64,000 bases of DNA from positions 62,001 through 126,000 of the forward strand of contig NZ_RAQQ01000005.1 of the NCBI RefSeq assembly GCF_003610785.1, written 5' to 3'. Source of the DNA: Micromonospora globbae. GTDB taxonomy: Bacteria > Actinomycetota > Actinomycetes > Mycobacteriales > Micromonosporaceae. Below the pieces are notes generated by a model that saw only the letters and a program-made list of their open reading frames with translations, was not told the origin of the DNA and made no database searches. This document shows, piece by piece, positions 26,367 through 35,601 of this stretch; position 1 is the stretch's first letter; each line of letters starts with the position of its first letter. The position numbers were made by a program, and so were the translations under genes.

Positions 26367-26594
26367 CGCCACCTCCCCCCACGAACACGCAGCGAACCCG
26401 AATGACTGTGACGAAGATCATGAGGTCGGCACATCGGGTAAACGTGCCATGTTCGTAACGTGACGGCCCTGTTACGGACCCATCGAATGGCGGCGATGGC
26501 ACCGCGAGCGCCGTTCCGAGCCGTTCCGAGCCGTGCGGAGCGCCGTCGACGGCCGCCGCGAGCGGTCCTCGCGCGGCGGTGCCGGCCCCCGCGC

Positions 26595-28805
26595 TCAGCA
26601 GCCCTGACCCGGCGCGGCCGACTCGCCGAGGAACACCTGACGCACCACCCGTTCGGCCGCGTGGCCGTCGTCCAGGCCGCAGAACCGCGCGCGGAACTGC
26701 TGTCGGGCCTTGGTCGCCGCGTCCGACCAGACCTCGCCCGCGCGGAACAGGTCGAGCAGATCCGGGAAGGTCATCGCCACGGCGCCGGGCGGCTCCGCCG
26801 TCACGTCGAAGTAGACACCGCGCGCCAGGCGGTACGCCTCCCAGTCGGGCGCGTAGACGACGATGGGACGGTCCAGGACGGCGTAGTCGAACATCGCCGA
26901 GGAGTAGTCGGTGACCAGCACGTCCGCGACCAGGTAGAGGTCCTCCACCCGCTGGTACGCGCTCACGTCGGTGACCCGGCTCCACCGCACGTCCCGGCGG
27001 GGTCGGCGGTCCCGGTCGTGGAAGTAGTGGCTGCGCATCAGCAGCCGGGCGGACGGGCCGAGCGCCTCGACGAACCGCTCCGGGTCGAACGGCGGCCGGT
27101 AGTTCGGCAGGTGCTCGCGGTGCGTCGGCGCGTACAGCACCACCTGCTCAGTCGGGTCGATGCCGAGGTCGGCACGCAGCCGCCGCACCTCCTCGGGGGT
27201 CGCCGTGACGAGCCGGTCGTTGCGCGGGTAGCCGACCTCCAACGTGGTGTACGAGGCCGGGTAGGCCCGGTCCCACATCTGGGTGGAGAAGCTGTTCGAG
27301 GTGATGCTGTAGTCCCAGCGGTCCACCCGGCGCAGCAGGCCCGCGAAGTCCATCCGGCCGGCGCCGATCGGGTACCGCTGCTGGTCGAGCCCCATCACCT
27401 TCACGGGCGTGCCGTGGTGGGTCTGCACGTGCACGGTGCCGGGTCGCTTGCGGACGAAGTCCGGGAAGTTGACGTTGTTCACGAGCCAGCGGGCCCGCGC
27501 CAGCATCCGGTAGTACGCCGCCGTGCCGGCGACGACGTACTCCACGCCGGGCGGGAGGGTGCCCACGCGGTCCCGCCGTACGATCCAGACGCCACGGACC
27601 TGCGGGGCGAGCCGGCGGGCCGCCTCGTAGATGGCCGCCGGGTTGCAGGCGTACCCGCGGTACCAGTACGCGGCGTAGACGGCGAGCGTCGGGTCGACGG
27701 GCCGGTGCAGTTCCGCCCGGTAGTACTCGCGCAGCAGCACGTCCCGGGCCCGGCGGGCGTTGCGGCGCGCCACCGGGGCCACCCGCCGCTTGGCGGTACG
27801 CGCCGAGCGCCGCGCCGCGTCCCGGGCCCGGTTGGCGGCGCGCAACGCGCTGAACGTACGCCAGCGGCCGGTCGCCACCAGGCGGTGCTTGAGCCCCTCC
27901 ACCCCGTCCGGCGTCGGGTAGCCCGCGGGCGGCAACCAGCGGGCGTAGTCGGCGGTGATCTGCGCGAAGAACGCGGGGCGCAGCTCCGGGGCGATCCGCT
28001 GGCCGTTTCCGAGCACGGTGAGGTAGTGCCAGATCATCCGCTCGAAGACCGCGGGACGCAGCTCGTCGACCGCCGGGCCCCACCGGTCCATGAGGTGGAA
28101 CACCCGGTGCCACTGCGGGAACACCTCGAAGTGCCGGTCGCCGCGGGTGCGGGTGATCGCCCCGACCCGGCGCTGCCGGTAGTTCACGCAGACCCGGTCC
28201 AGCACACCGATCCGGTCGGCCGCCATCAGCACGGGATAGCTGAACGAGACGTCCTCGTACCAGCCGGGGGCGAAACGCAGCCCGTGCTCGACGAGGAACT
28301 GCCGGCGGACCACGCGGTTCCAGGCGGTGTGCAGCAGACGCAACGTCTCCGGCCGGTCCCGCAGCCGGAACGTCCCCTCGCCGGGCGGCTCGGGGAACAC
28401 GTCCCGCATGGCGCTGCGCGTGGCGGCGTTGTTCCAGTGCGTCCGGACGTGGTCAACCATCAGCACGTCCGGCCTCGTGCCGGTCAGCCGCTCGGCGACC
28501 GCCGGCAGGCAGTCCGGCGCGAGCCAGTCGTCACCGTCGACGAACCAGACGTACTCGCCGACGGCCCGGTCCAGCCCGACGTTGCGGGCCGGACCGAGCC
28601 CGACGTTCTCCGTCAATCGGATCGCGCGGACCCGCTGGTCGCGCGCCGCGTACTCGTCGATGATCTCGCCGCTGTCGTCGGGCGAGCAGTCGTCGACGGC
28701 CACGACCTCCAGGTCGGTGAAGGGCTGGTCGAGGATCGAGTCCAGGCATTCCCGCAGGTAGCCCTGCACCCGGTAGGCCGGAACGACGAAGCTCACCAGT
28801 GTCAT
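26595..28805 (-). CDS. GT2 glycosyltransferase-CDP-glycerol glycerophosphotransferase fusion
   Basis: A 736-residue two-domain enzyme for a teichoic-acid-like polymer. Residues 1-320 are a GT-A glycosyltransferase 2 (SFVVPAYRVQGYLRECLDS, VDDCSPDDSG and the DGDDW metal motif). Residues about 370-736 are a TagF-type CDP-glycerol transferase with THHGTPVKVMG, YAPTHRE, RSHYFHDRD and TDYSSAMFDYAVLDRP. An Arg/Ala-rich linker joins them. Together they would add a sugar and a polyol phosphate to a growing chain at the inner membrane face. It is last in a four-gene unit, 15 bp after the CDP-alcohol transferase gene and followed by an export ABC system upstream. Confidence 0.9.
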   Translation of the reverse strand: MTLVSFVVPAYRVQGYLRECLDSILDQPFTDLEVVAVDDCSPDDSGEIIDEYAARDQRVRAIRLTENVGLGPARNVGLDRAVGEYVWFVDGDDWLAPDCLPAVAERLTGTRPDVLMVDHVRTHWNNAATRSAMRDVFPEPPGEGTFRLRDRPETLRLLHTAWNRVVRRQFLVEHGLRFAPGWYEDVSFSYPVLMAADRIGVLDRVCVNYRQRRVGAITRTRGDRHFEVFPQWHRVFHLMDRWGPAVDELRPAVFERMIWHYLTVLGNGQRIAPELRPAFFAQITADYARWLPPAGYPTPDGVEGLKHRLVATGRWRTFSALRAANRARDAARRSARTAKRRVAPVARRNARRARDVLLREYYRAELHRPVDPTLAVYAAYWYRGYACNPAAIYEAARRLAPQVRGVWIVRRDRVGTLPPGVEYVVAGTAAYYRMLARARWLVNNVNFPDFVRKRPGTVHVQTHHGTPVKVMGLDQQRYPIGAGRMDFAGLLRRVDRWDYSITSNSFSTQMWDRAYPASYTTLEVGYPRNDRLVTATPEEVRRLRADLGIDPTEQVVLYAPTHREHLPNYRPPFDPERFVEALGPSARLLMRSHYFHDRDRRPRRDVRWSRVTDVSAYQRVEDLYLVADVLVTDYSSAMFDYAVLDRPIVVYAPDWEAYRLARGVYFDVTAEPPGAVAMTFPDLLDLFRAGEVWSDAATKARQQFRARFCGLDDGHAAERVVRQVFLGESAAPGQGC

Positions 28806-28820
28806 CCGGCCGTCCCTCCG

Positions 28821-30794
28821 TCAGCCCGGCACGCCTCCCGTCCGCACCGGCAGCGTCGACGCCCGCGCCGCGCGGGCCGGCAGGACGACCCAGGCAAGGA
28901 CGACGCTCGCCACGAAAACCACGAGAAGGTACGTACCGAGTGTAGCCATCCCGATACCCGCGAACCCGGCGATTGCCGCCAGGGCCAGCAGCACCGAACG
29001 CCCGTCCCAGCCGAACGTGGCCGGGTGCAGCGGGGGCGCTGCCTGCCGCTTCTCCAGCCGCGCCGTGAGGTCGTAGTGGTGGACCGTGAGCACGAAGACG
29101 TACCCGAAGATCAGCCACGGCGGGACGGCGCCGATCACGCCGACGGCGATGGCGAACAGGTACTCGCCGGCCCGCAGCGCGGCCGGCACCAGCCAGTCCA
29201 GGCCCCCGTCGTGGGCCGCGCCGGACCCCAGGGCGCCGACCAGCAGCACCAGCAGCGCCGCCGGAACGAGCCACACCAGGTCGCCTGCCCCGTCGCCGGA
29301 ACGCGCGACGACCAGCGCCGCCACGAGCAGCGCCGCCGGACCGAGGGCCGCGACCACCGCGAGGGCCAGCGGCGCCACGCGCGGCAGCACCGGCAGCCGG
29401 GTGGCCAGCGCGCCGTCGTCGCGGTGCAGGGTCGCGTCGACCGTGCCCAGCACGGGTACGCGCATCCAGCGCGCCCGCAGCGTCCGCAGCGCGCCCGTGT
29501 ACGCGAACGCCAACGTGCCCCACACCAGCACCGCGATCAGGCTCACCCACGGGTTGAACAGCGCCACGGTCAGCGCGACCAGCGCCCACCGCTCGCCGAT
29601 GGGGAAGACCACGGTCCGCTTCAGCCAGTACGACAGGGAACCCGTGTCCGCCTGCACCCGGGTCGAGGCGGCGTTCAGCCGGTCGCCGATGCCCCCGCCC
29701 GTGGCGGCGGGACGGGGCCGGCGGGCCGCCTCGTCGTGCAGTACGCCGTACCAGGTGTCGGTCATGTGCCGCACCGTCTGGAGGGTCATCGCGGCGATCG
29801 CCAGCGCCCAGCCGTACCGGTGGCCGGCCTGCGTGGCGCCGACGCCCAGGCCCGCGTAGACCACGTACTCCTTCGCACGGTCGGCCATGGTGTCCAGCCA
29901 GCCGCCCCAGGCGCTGAAGTTGCGGGTGTAGCGGGCGAGCTGGCCGTCCACGCAGTCGAGCACGAACCCGAGGTAGAGCAGGACCGCCCCGGCGACCAGC
30001 GCGGGCCGGCCGCCGACGGCGAACAGCACCGCGGCGGCCACCGCGAACGCCACCGAGATCATCGTGACGACCGTCGGGGTGAGGCGCAGGCGGGCCGCGA
30101 CCCGCACCACGTACGGCGACCAGGTGCTCACGAAGAACGTGGTGAAGAAGTCGTCGCGCTCCTTCACCGACAGGCGCAGCTCGGCACGGTCCTCGTCGAC
30201 GGCGGCCACCGCCGCCTCGGCGGCGGACAGCTCCGCCGCGTCGCCCACCCGTCGGGCGACGAGCAGGCGTACCCGGTGGGCGAACACCAGCGTGCCGAGC
30301 GCGCTGAGCGCCGCGAAGAGCCGGTCCACGACGCCCGCCGGCGCCCCCGGTGCGACGGCGCCGGACCGCACGGCGCGGGCGGCGGTGACCAGCGCCGGCA
30401 GGTCGTCCACGCCGACGCGCAGCGCGCCGCCGAAGAAGCCGGTCGGACCGTCGGTGGCCGGACCGGCCTCGACCACCTGCCCCCGCTCCTCCCGCACCCG
30501 GGTGGCGCCGCCGGCGGGCGGGTCGGCGAGCACCAGCGCGACGGTGGGCCCGACCGGGCTGGTGGCGAGGTGGCGCAGCACGGCGGTGTGCGCCACCAGG
30601 TCCGCGCCGGTCACCAGGACCGGCCCCCGGGCGGCGCCGGCCAGCGCGGCCAGCTCGTCGAGGTCGGCGGCGAACCGCACCTCGTCCGCTCCGGCCCGGC
30701 GGCACTGCGCGGCGATCCGGTCGGCGAGCGGCTTTCCGGTACGGGTCGTCAGGCTCGCGGCGGCGTCGCCGGCGAGCACGATCGCGAGCGTCAC
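28821..30794 (-). CDS. CDP-alcohol phosphatidyltransferase fused to NTase-like and DUF5941 domains
   Basis: A 657-residue membrane enzyme. Residues 1-150 resemble a nucleotidyltransferase fold (LAIVLAGD..., TGKPLADRIA) but lack the usual GxGxR and catalytic residues, so may be inactive. Residues about 225-340 carry the CDP-alcohol phosphotransferase motif: D280, D283-G284, A287-R288, G298, D301, D305. The C-terminal half has several membrane helices and matches DUF5941. It could make a phosphodiester lipid or link an alcohol phosphate to a lipid carrier. GTG 30794 overlaps the ATPase stop by 4 bp (GTGA), so the genes are coupled. Confidence 0.85.
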   Translation of the reverse strand: MTLAIVLAGDAAASLTTRTGKPLADRIAAQCRRAGADEVRFAADLDELAALAGAARGPVLVTGADLVAHTAVLRHLATSPVGPTVALVLADPPAGGATRVREERGQVVEAGPATDGPTGFFGGALRVGVDDLPALVTAARAVRSGAVAPGAPAGVVDRLFAALSALGTLVFAHRVRLLVARRVGDAAELSAAEAAVAAVDEDRAELRLSVKERDDFFTTFFVSTWSPYVVRVAARLRLTPTVVTMISVAFAVAAAVLFAVGGRPALVAGAVLLYLGFVLDCVDGQLARYTRNFSAWGGWLDTMADRAKEYVVYAGLGVGATQAGHRYGWALAIAAMTLQTVRHMTDTWYGVLHDEAARRPRPAATGGGIGDRLNAASTRVQADTGSLSYWLKRTVVFPIGERWALVALTVALFNPWVSLIAVLVWGTLAFAYTGALRTLRARWMRVPVLGTVDATLHRDDGALATRLPVLPRVAPLALAVVAALGPAALLVAALVVARSGDGAGDLVWLVPAALLVLLVGALGSGAAHDGGLDWLVPAALRAGEYLFAIAVGVIGAVPPWLIFGYVFVLTVHHYDLTARLEKRQAAPPLHPATFGWDGRSVLLALAAIAGFAGIGMATLGTYLLVVFVASVVLAWVVLPARAARASTLPVRTGGVPG

Positions 30795-31537
30795 CGCGGT
30801 ACCGCGCTCTGGTAGGCGTCGAGCGCCTCGGCGATGGTGCCGTCCAGGCGGAGCCGGCCCCCGTCGAGGAACAACCCCCGGCGGCAGAACCGGGTCAGGT
30901 CCTTTTGGTTGTGTGACACCAGCACCAGAGTGCGCCCCTCCCCGAGCAGACGGTCGATCGTCGCATAACACTTCTTTCGGAACTCCGCGTCCCCGACCGC
31001 GGTCACCTCGTCCATGAGCAGGATCGGGTGCGGCAGGTGGGAGATGATCGCGAAGCCGAGCCGTACCTTCATGCCGGACGAGTAGTGGCGCACCGACGTG
31101 TCGATGGCCCGCTCCACCTGCTCGCCGGCGAACGAGACGATGTCGTCGAAGTGCCGCCTCAGGTAGCCCGGCGAGAGCCCGTGCAGGCCACCGACGAGGT
31201 GCAGGTTCTCCCGTCCGGTGAGGTCGTTGGAGAAGCCCGCGGACAGCTCCAGCAGCGGCGCGACGTCGCCGTGGACGCGGATGCTCCCCTCGTCGGGGAT
31301 CAGCACCCCGGCGATCAGGCGCAGCAGGGTGCTCTTGCCGGTGCCGTTGCGGCCGATCACGCCGACCGTCTCGCCCGGCCGTACGGTGAACGACACGTCG
31401 CGCAGCGGCCAGAACTGGCCCGAGGACGCGGAGCGCCCGCCCCGGTGGATGAACAGCTCACGCAGCCGCAGCTGGCGGCGCCGGTTACGGACGAACCGGA
31501 TGCCCAGACCCTCCGCCTCGATGATCGGGTCGGCCAT
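30791..31537 (-). CDS. polysaccharide/teichoic acid export ABC ATPase (TagH/Wzt type)
   Basis: A 248-residue ATPase of the ABC-2 polymer-export group. Walker A is GRNGTGKST, the signature is YSSGMKVRLGFA (the YSSGM variant specific to polysaccharide exporters), Walker B is HPILLMDEVTAVGDAEF and the switch is VSHN. No C-terminal polymer-binding domain is present, unlike long Wzt proteins. It is 1 bp downstream of its permease gene and overlaps the CDP-alcohol transferase gene, so the exporter and polymer-making enzymes are encoded together. Confidence 0.93.
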   Translation of the reverse strand: MADPIIEAEGLGIRFVRNRRRQLRLRELFIHRGGRSASSGQFWPLRDVSFTVRPGETVGVIGRNGTGKSTLLRLIAGVLIPDEGSIRVHGDVAPLLELSAGFSNDLTGRENLHLVGGLHGLSPGYLRRHFDDIVSFAGEQVERAIDTSVRHYSSGMKVRLGFAIISHLPHPILLMDEVTAVGDAEFRKKCYATIDRLLGEGRTLVLVSHNQKDLTRFCRRGLFLDGGRLRLDGTIAEALDAYQSAVPR

Positions 31538-31538
31538 C

Positions 31539-32366
31539 TCAGAGTTCCTTGAGCACGGCGGGTTCGAGCCGGCGGAACGACCACCACCCGACGACCAGCA
31601 CGAGCACGCTCCCGGCGACGGTGGTGGCGAGCAGCCGGGCGTCGGGGAACTCGTCCGGGTACCAGATCGCGTGGTGCAGCTGGAAGATGCCGACCAGCGG
31701 GTTCACCTCGTACGCGATCTTCAGCCAGCCGGGCAGGTCGGAATCCCGTACGAGACTCAGCGGGTAGATGATCGGCGTGGCGTAGAAGAGCACCCGGATG
31801 ACCAGGCGCATCACCCGCTCGACGTCGCGCATCAGCACGTTGAACGCGGACAGCAGCAGGGCGAGGCCGATCAGCAGGACGCCCTGGACGGCCACGGCGA
31901 GCGGCAGGGCGAGCAGCGACCAGCCGGGATCGGCCCGGCCGCGGACCGTGTACGCCAGCGCGACGGCCGCGAGGATCGGCAGGCCGGCGGCGTACTCGGC
32001 GAAGCGGCCGGTGACCCGACCGATCGGGAAGACCTGCCGGGGCACGTTCATCGTGGTGATCAGCCGGGACTGCCCGGTGAGCGCGTTGGTCGCCTCGCTG
32101 AGCGCCGAACTCGTCCACATCCAGGCAAAGATCCCGGTGATGAGGAAGAGCGGGTACGACTGCGCGGCGTCGCCCAGGTGCCGCCCGGTGTCCCGCGCGT
32201 ACAGGACGCCGAAGACGAACCAGTAGATCGCGCCCATGCCGAGCGGCTCGATGAGCGACCACACGTAGCCCAGGACGGACTGCTGGTACTTCACGGCGAG
32301 GTCGCGCCGGACCAGGATGCGCAGCGAGTTGCGGTGCGACCACAACGCCGCGACGCCAGAGGTCAC
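31539..32366 (-). CDS. polysaccharide/teichoic acid export ABC permease (TagG/Wzm type)
   Basis: A 275-residue ABC-2 permease with about six membrane helices. The amphipathic start LRILVRRDLAVKYQQSVLGYVWSLIEPLGMGAIYW is typical of Wzm/TagG proteins, as is MRDVERVMRLVIRVLFYATPIIYPLS. With the adjacent YSSGM ATPase it should flip a lipid-linked phosphopolymer across the membrane. It is first in the four-gene minus-strand unit. A 70-bp gap separates it from the end of sdaA upstream, so the unit could have its own promoter there. Confidence 0.92.
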   Translation of the reverse strand: MTSGVAALWSHRNSLRILVRRDLAVKYQQSVLGYVWSLIEPLGMGAIYWFVFGVLYARDTGRHLGDAAQSYPLFLITGIFAWMWTSSALSEATNALTGQSRLITTMNVPRQVFPIGRVTGRFAEYAAGLPILAAVALAYTVRGRADPGWSLLALPLAVAVQGVLLIGLALLLSAFNVLMRDVERVMRLVIRVLFYATPIIYPLSLVRDSDLPGWLKIAYEVNPLVGIFQLHHAIWYPDEFPDARLLATTVAGSVLVLVVGWWSFRRLEPAVLKEL

Positions 32367-32436
32367 CGCCGCCTCCCGCCTGTGAAACGGACGACAGGCT
32401 AGCAGTCGGTGGACGAACGTCCCGAGATGGGAGCGC

Positions 32437-33807
32437 TCAACACTCGATCACGTTGACGGCCAGACCGCCGCGTGCCGTCTCCTTGTACTTGACCTTCATG
32501 TCCGCGCCGGTCTCCCGCATGGTCTTGATGACCTTGTCCAGCGAGACGGCGTGCACCCCGTCACCGCGCAGCGCGAGCCGGGCGGCCGTGATCGCCTTGA
32601 TGCTAGCCACCGCGTTCCGCTCGATGCAGGGGATCTGCACGAGGCCACCGACCGGGTCACACGTCAGGCCCAGGTTGTGCTCCATGCCGATCTCGGCGGC
32701 GTTCTCCACCTGCGCGGGCGTGCCGCCCAGCGCCTCCGCCAGGCCGGCGGCCGCCATCGAGCAGGCCGACCCCACCTCGCCCTGGCACCCGACCTCGGCG
32801 CCGGAGATCGACGCGTTCTCCTTGAACAGCACACCGATGGCGCCGGCGGCCAGCAGGAAGCGGATCACACCCTCGTCCGAGGCGTCCGGCACGAACCGGG
32901 TGTAGTAGTGCAGGACGGCGGGGATGATCCCCGCCGCTCCGTTGGTCGGCGCGGTGACCACCCGGCCGCCCGCCGCGTTCTCCTCGTTGACGGCCAGGGC
33001 GAAGAGGGTCACCCAGTCCATGGCGCGCAGCGGGTCGCCGGCGTCGGCCTCCGCCTCCAGGCTGCGGCGCAGCTCCGCGGCCCGGCGGCGGACCTTCAGA
33101 CCCCCGGGGAGCACCCCGTCCCGCTCACAGCCCCGCTGGACGCACTCCCGCATCACCCGCCAGATCTCCAGCAGACCGGCGCGCACCTCGGCCTCGCTCC
33201 GCCAGGAACGCTCGTTGGCGAGCATCACCTCGCTGATCGACAGGCCGGTGGCGGCCGTGACCTCGAGCAGCTCGGCGCCGGTGAGGAAGGGGTGCGGCAC
33301 CGGGGTGGTGTCGGGAACGATCCGGTCCGCGCCGGCCGCCGCCTCGTCCACCACGAAGCCGCCGCCCACGGAGTAGTAGGTGCGGGCCCGCAGCTCCGCG
33401 CCGGTGTCGTCGTACGCCACGAACGTCATCCCGTTCGGGTGGTACGGCAGCGAGCGGCGGCGGTGCAGCACCAGGTCACGGTCGGGGTCGAAGTCGATCT
33501 CGTGCGCGTCGAGGAGGCTGATCCGCCGCTCGGCGCGGATCCGGGCGACGCGGGGCGCCACGCTGTCGGTGTCGACGGTCTCCGGCGCCTCCCCGGCCAG
33601 CCCGAGCAGCACCGCGCGGTCGCTGCCGTGGCCGTGCCCCGTGGCGCCGAGCGACCCGAAGAGCTCGGCCTGCACGCGGGCGGTGGCGGCGAGGAGCCCG
33701 TCGGCCTTGAGGCCGGTCACGAACGTCCGGGCGGCCCGCATCGGCCCGACGGTGTGCGAGCTCGACGGCCCGATGCCGACGCTGAAGAGGTCGAAGACAC
33801 TGATCAT
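32437..33807 (-). CDS. sdaA: L-serine ammonia-lyase, iron-sulfur, single chain
   Basis: A 456-residue enzyme converting L-serine to pyruvate and ammonia with a [4Fe-4S] cluster. N-terminal beta domain: [25 protein letters not shown]-terminal alpha domain: [15 protein letters not shown], the cluster ligands in [18 protein letters not shown] and IPCIERNA, and the tail [19 protein letters not shown] whose final Cys can cap the cluster as substrate mimic. Full length. ATG 33807 follows GAGGGAAG. A -10 TAGGCT at 33905 gives a leader of about 90 nt in which no glycine or serine riboswitch was recognised. Confidence 0.95.
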   Translation of the reverse strand: MISVFDLFSVGIGPSSSHTVGPMRAARTFVTGLKADGLLAATARVQAELFGSLGATGHGHGSDRAVLLGLAGEAPETVDTDSVAPRVARIRAERRISLLDAHEIDFDPDRDLVLHRRRSLPYHPNGMTFVAYDDTGAELRARTYYSVGGGFVVDEAAAGADRIVPDTTPVPHPFLTGAELLEVTAATGLSISEVMLANERSWRSEAEVRAGLLEIWRVMRECVQRGCERDGVLPGGLKVRRRAAELRRSLEAEADAGDPLRAMDWVTLFALAVNEENAAGGRVVTAPTNGAAGIIPAVLHYYTRFVPDASDEGVIRFLLAAGAIGVLFKENASISGAEVGCQGEVGSACSMAAAGLAEALGGTPAQVENAAEIGMEHNLGLTCDPVGGLVQIPCIERNAVASIKAITAARLALRGDGVHAVSLDKVIKTMRETGADMKVKYKETARGGLAVNVIEC

Positions 33808-33904
33808 GGATGCACTTCCCTCGCCGTCGCCCCCGTCGTGCGGGTTGCGCCCCGATGGTGGCCGTGACCTGGCGGGCACCAGGGGTGTGGACGCCCAACC
33901 GGCG

Positions 33905-33910
33905 AGCCTA
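33905..33910 (-). promoter_or_regulatory. candidate -10 element of sdaA
   Basis: TAGGCT on the minus strand, about 98 nt before the sdaA ATG; the best TAnnnT match in the upstream region. Confidence 0.35.
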
Positions 33911-33967
33911 CCCGCCCAGCTCACGCCCCGCCCGGCGGTCCGCCCGCCCCGCCGCCGCCCCACCCTC

Positions 33968-34067
33968 GGCCATGATCGCCCCGCCCCCGGCCATGATCGC
34001 GCTGCTTCCGGGAAGCAGTGGCATCCGGCCGTCGACGAGGCCACTACATCCATGTTCCCGCGTGATC
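33968..34067. repeat. compound palindromic element in the sdaA-pspC gap
   Basis: This 100-bp block in a 428-bp gene-free stretch contains a direct repeat GGCCATGATCGC (33969-33980, 33989-34000), a hairpin CTGCTTCC-g-GGAAGCAG (34002-34018) and an inverted repeat AGTGGC...GCCACT (34017-34022, 34040-34045), followed by less GC-rich sequence. It looks like a dispersed intergenic repeat rather than a gene. Nothing else is visible in the gap except the two promoters. Confidence 0.5.
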
Positions 34068-34235
34068 TCCGCAGGGGGGCGCGGCGCACGCGGCGGCGCG
34101 TCGCGCCCGGCCCTGCCGGGTAACCACCTACGGGTACGCGGGTCGCCGATCGTCCTGCGGACTGAGGGCGGGGTGGCCGCCCGTTCCTACCGTGGATGTC
34201 AGACGCGGCGCACGCCGCAGAGTGGGAGTACGACG

Positions 34236-34442
34236 ATGAGTCGCAAACTGGTCCGGCCCCGCCAGGGGCGCATGCTCGCCGGTGTCTGCGCCGGCCTCGC
34301 CCAGCGGTTCGGCGTGTCGGCCGGCATGGTCCGGCTGCTGTTCCTGCTGTCGCTGCTGCTGCCCGGCACCCAGGTGATCGTCTACCTGATCCTCTGGATC
34401 CTCATGCCCAACGAGGACCGCTACCTGGCCACCGTCCGCTGA
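34236..34442 (+). CDS. PspC-domain small membrane protein
   Basis: A 68-residue PspC-family protein: a short amphipathic section with [30 protein letters not shown], then one membrane helix ([21 protein letters not shown]) and the ending PNEDRY. Family members respond to envelope stress or act as small membrane regulators. ATG 34236 follows GTGGGAG. It is monocistronic, divergent from sdaA with a 428-bp gap. Confidence 0.9.
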   Translation: MSRKLVRPRQGRMLAGVCAGLAQRFGVSAGMVRLLFLLSLLLPGTQVIVYLILWILMPNEDRYLATVR

Positions 34443-34525
34443 CGGCGGCGCCGGCCGTACGAGGTGGCCCGTCATCGGAGACGGCCCCGCCCGGGACACG
34501 GCAGGCTGCGGGACCTCGCCCCGAT

Positions 34526-34670
34526 CGTGAGCACCGAGTACCGGCGCTTTGACGACGAAGTTATGCCGCCGGCGCGCGCTCACGCCCCGATCATGGGCGG
34601 CGAGGGCGCGGGCGGCGCGCTCACGCCCGACCGTGAGCACCGAGGGCGGGCGGCGCGGCGCGCTCACGCC
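34526..34670. repeat. intergenic direct-repeat cluster
   Basis: CGTGAGCACCGAG occurs at 34526-34538 and 34632-34644, and GCGCGCTCACGCC at 34574-34586, 34615-34627 and 34658-34670. The two words contain CGTGAGC and GCTCACG, so they can pair and form alternative hairpins. The block fills most of the 289-bp gap between pspC and the DUF4230 gene. Confidence 0.6.
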
Positions 34671-34682
34671 CGCGACGACGCC

Positions 34683-34718
34683 GAAGCGCCCGCCCCGAGC
34701 CGTGGGGGCGGGCGCTTC
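34683..34718. terminator. perfect 14-bp hairpin terminator
   Basis: GAAGCGCCCGCCCC (34683-34696) pairs fully with 34705-34718, loop of 8 nt, 14 bp past the end of the DUF4230 gene on the minus strand. Confidence 0.75.
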
Positions 34719-34731
34719 CACGTCACGCTGG

Positions 34732-35487
34732 TCAGGGGGTGACGTAGGTGACCGTCACCCGCTCGTAGCCGAGTGAGCCGAGCAGCCCCTCCAGCATCTT
34801 GCGCGTGTTCTCCTCGGCCCGGGCGCCGAGCCCGCTGTCGCGGGCGGCCGCCGTGATCCGCTCCTCCGCGAGGCGGTAGACCTCCTGCTGCCGGTTGGGG
34901 TCGCCGCCGAACACCTCGCCCAGCCGGTTGAGCAGGCCACGCCGTTCCGCGAAGACGTAGCTCTTCTCCAGGTCCAGGTTGGTTTCGCCGAGCTGCGGCG
35001 CCGGCAGTTTGATCTCCACCGACTTGCCGTCGGCCGACTCGACCACCGCCCCGTCGGAGATCCGCGCGAAGTCCACGTACGCCTCGACGCTGCCCGCCCC
35101 GACGAACAGCGTCCGCTCGTTGAGCAGGAACTCCGGCACGTACTGGCGGTCCTTCTGGAGGTCGACCACCACCTGGTAGTTGCCCTCGGCCGCCACGTAG
35201 CGGCTGAGATCCTGGATCGACTTCAGCAGCGTCGGCTGGCTGCGGTCCGTCCGCTCCTCGGCGAACGGGTTGCGGAAGCTCGGCCAGAGCCCGCTGGTCT
35301 GCACGCCGAGGAGCACCACCACCGCGAGCGCCGCCGCGCCGAGCACCCACAGCAGGCCCCGCGTGGGGCGTGCGGCGGGCGCCGGTGTGGGCTCGGGTGG
35401 GGTGTCGGAGCGGGCCGTGATCGCGTCGCCGGTCGGGTGACCGGAGAGCTCCCGGGTGGGCTCGTTGCTGTCAGCGTCGCGGGCCAT
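34732..35487 (-). CDS. DUF4230 membrane-anchored protein
   Basis: A 251-residue protein with a Thr/Pro/Ala-rich head, one membrane helix (about residues 43-62, GLLWVLGAAALAVVVLLGVQ) and an extracytoplasmic DUF4230 domain (from about 85: PTLLKSIQDLSRYVAAEGNYQVVVDLQKD ... ERITAAARDSGL). The fold is related to band-7-like domains; function unknown. ATG 35487 follows GGTGAGGG; an in-frame GTG three codons earlier is less likely. The gene stands alone and ends at a strong hairpin. Confidence 0.85.
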   Translation of the reverse strand: MARDADSNEPTRELSGHPTGDAITARSDTPPEPTPAPAARPTRGLLWVLGAAALAVVVLLGVQTSGLWPSFRNPFAEERTDRSQPTLLKSIQDLSRYVAAEGNYQVVVDLQKDRQYVPEFLLNERTLFVGAGSVEAYVDFARISDGAVVESADGKSVEIKLPAPQLGETNLDLEKSYVFAERRGLLNRLGEVFGGDPNRQQEVYRLAEERITAAARDSGLGARAEENTRKMLEGLLGSLGYERVTVTYVTP

Positions 35488-35601
35488 GGCCCTCACCGTC
35501 CTCGTCAGACACTGCCGTCTGCAATGACGGTACGACCGTCGTACGACACGCGCGCGCCGAGCGGGCCAACCCGCTGTTTCCGCAGGTCAGCGCCGCACTG
35601 G

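Noticed and set aside
26367..26594. Sugar-regulator operator upstream of the MsmK-type ATPase gene
   Set aside because: AT-richer words such as GTTACG and CGTTTAC are present, but no convincing palindrome was found.
33808..33905. Glycine or serine riboswitch in the sdaA leader
   Set aside because: No matching conserved motif; the leader shows only ordinary GC-rich sequence.
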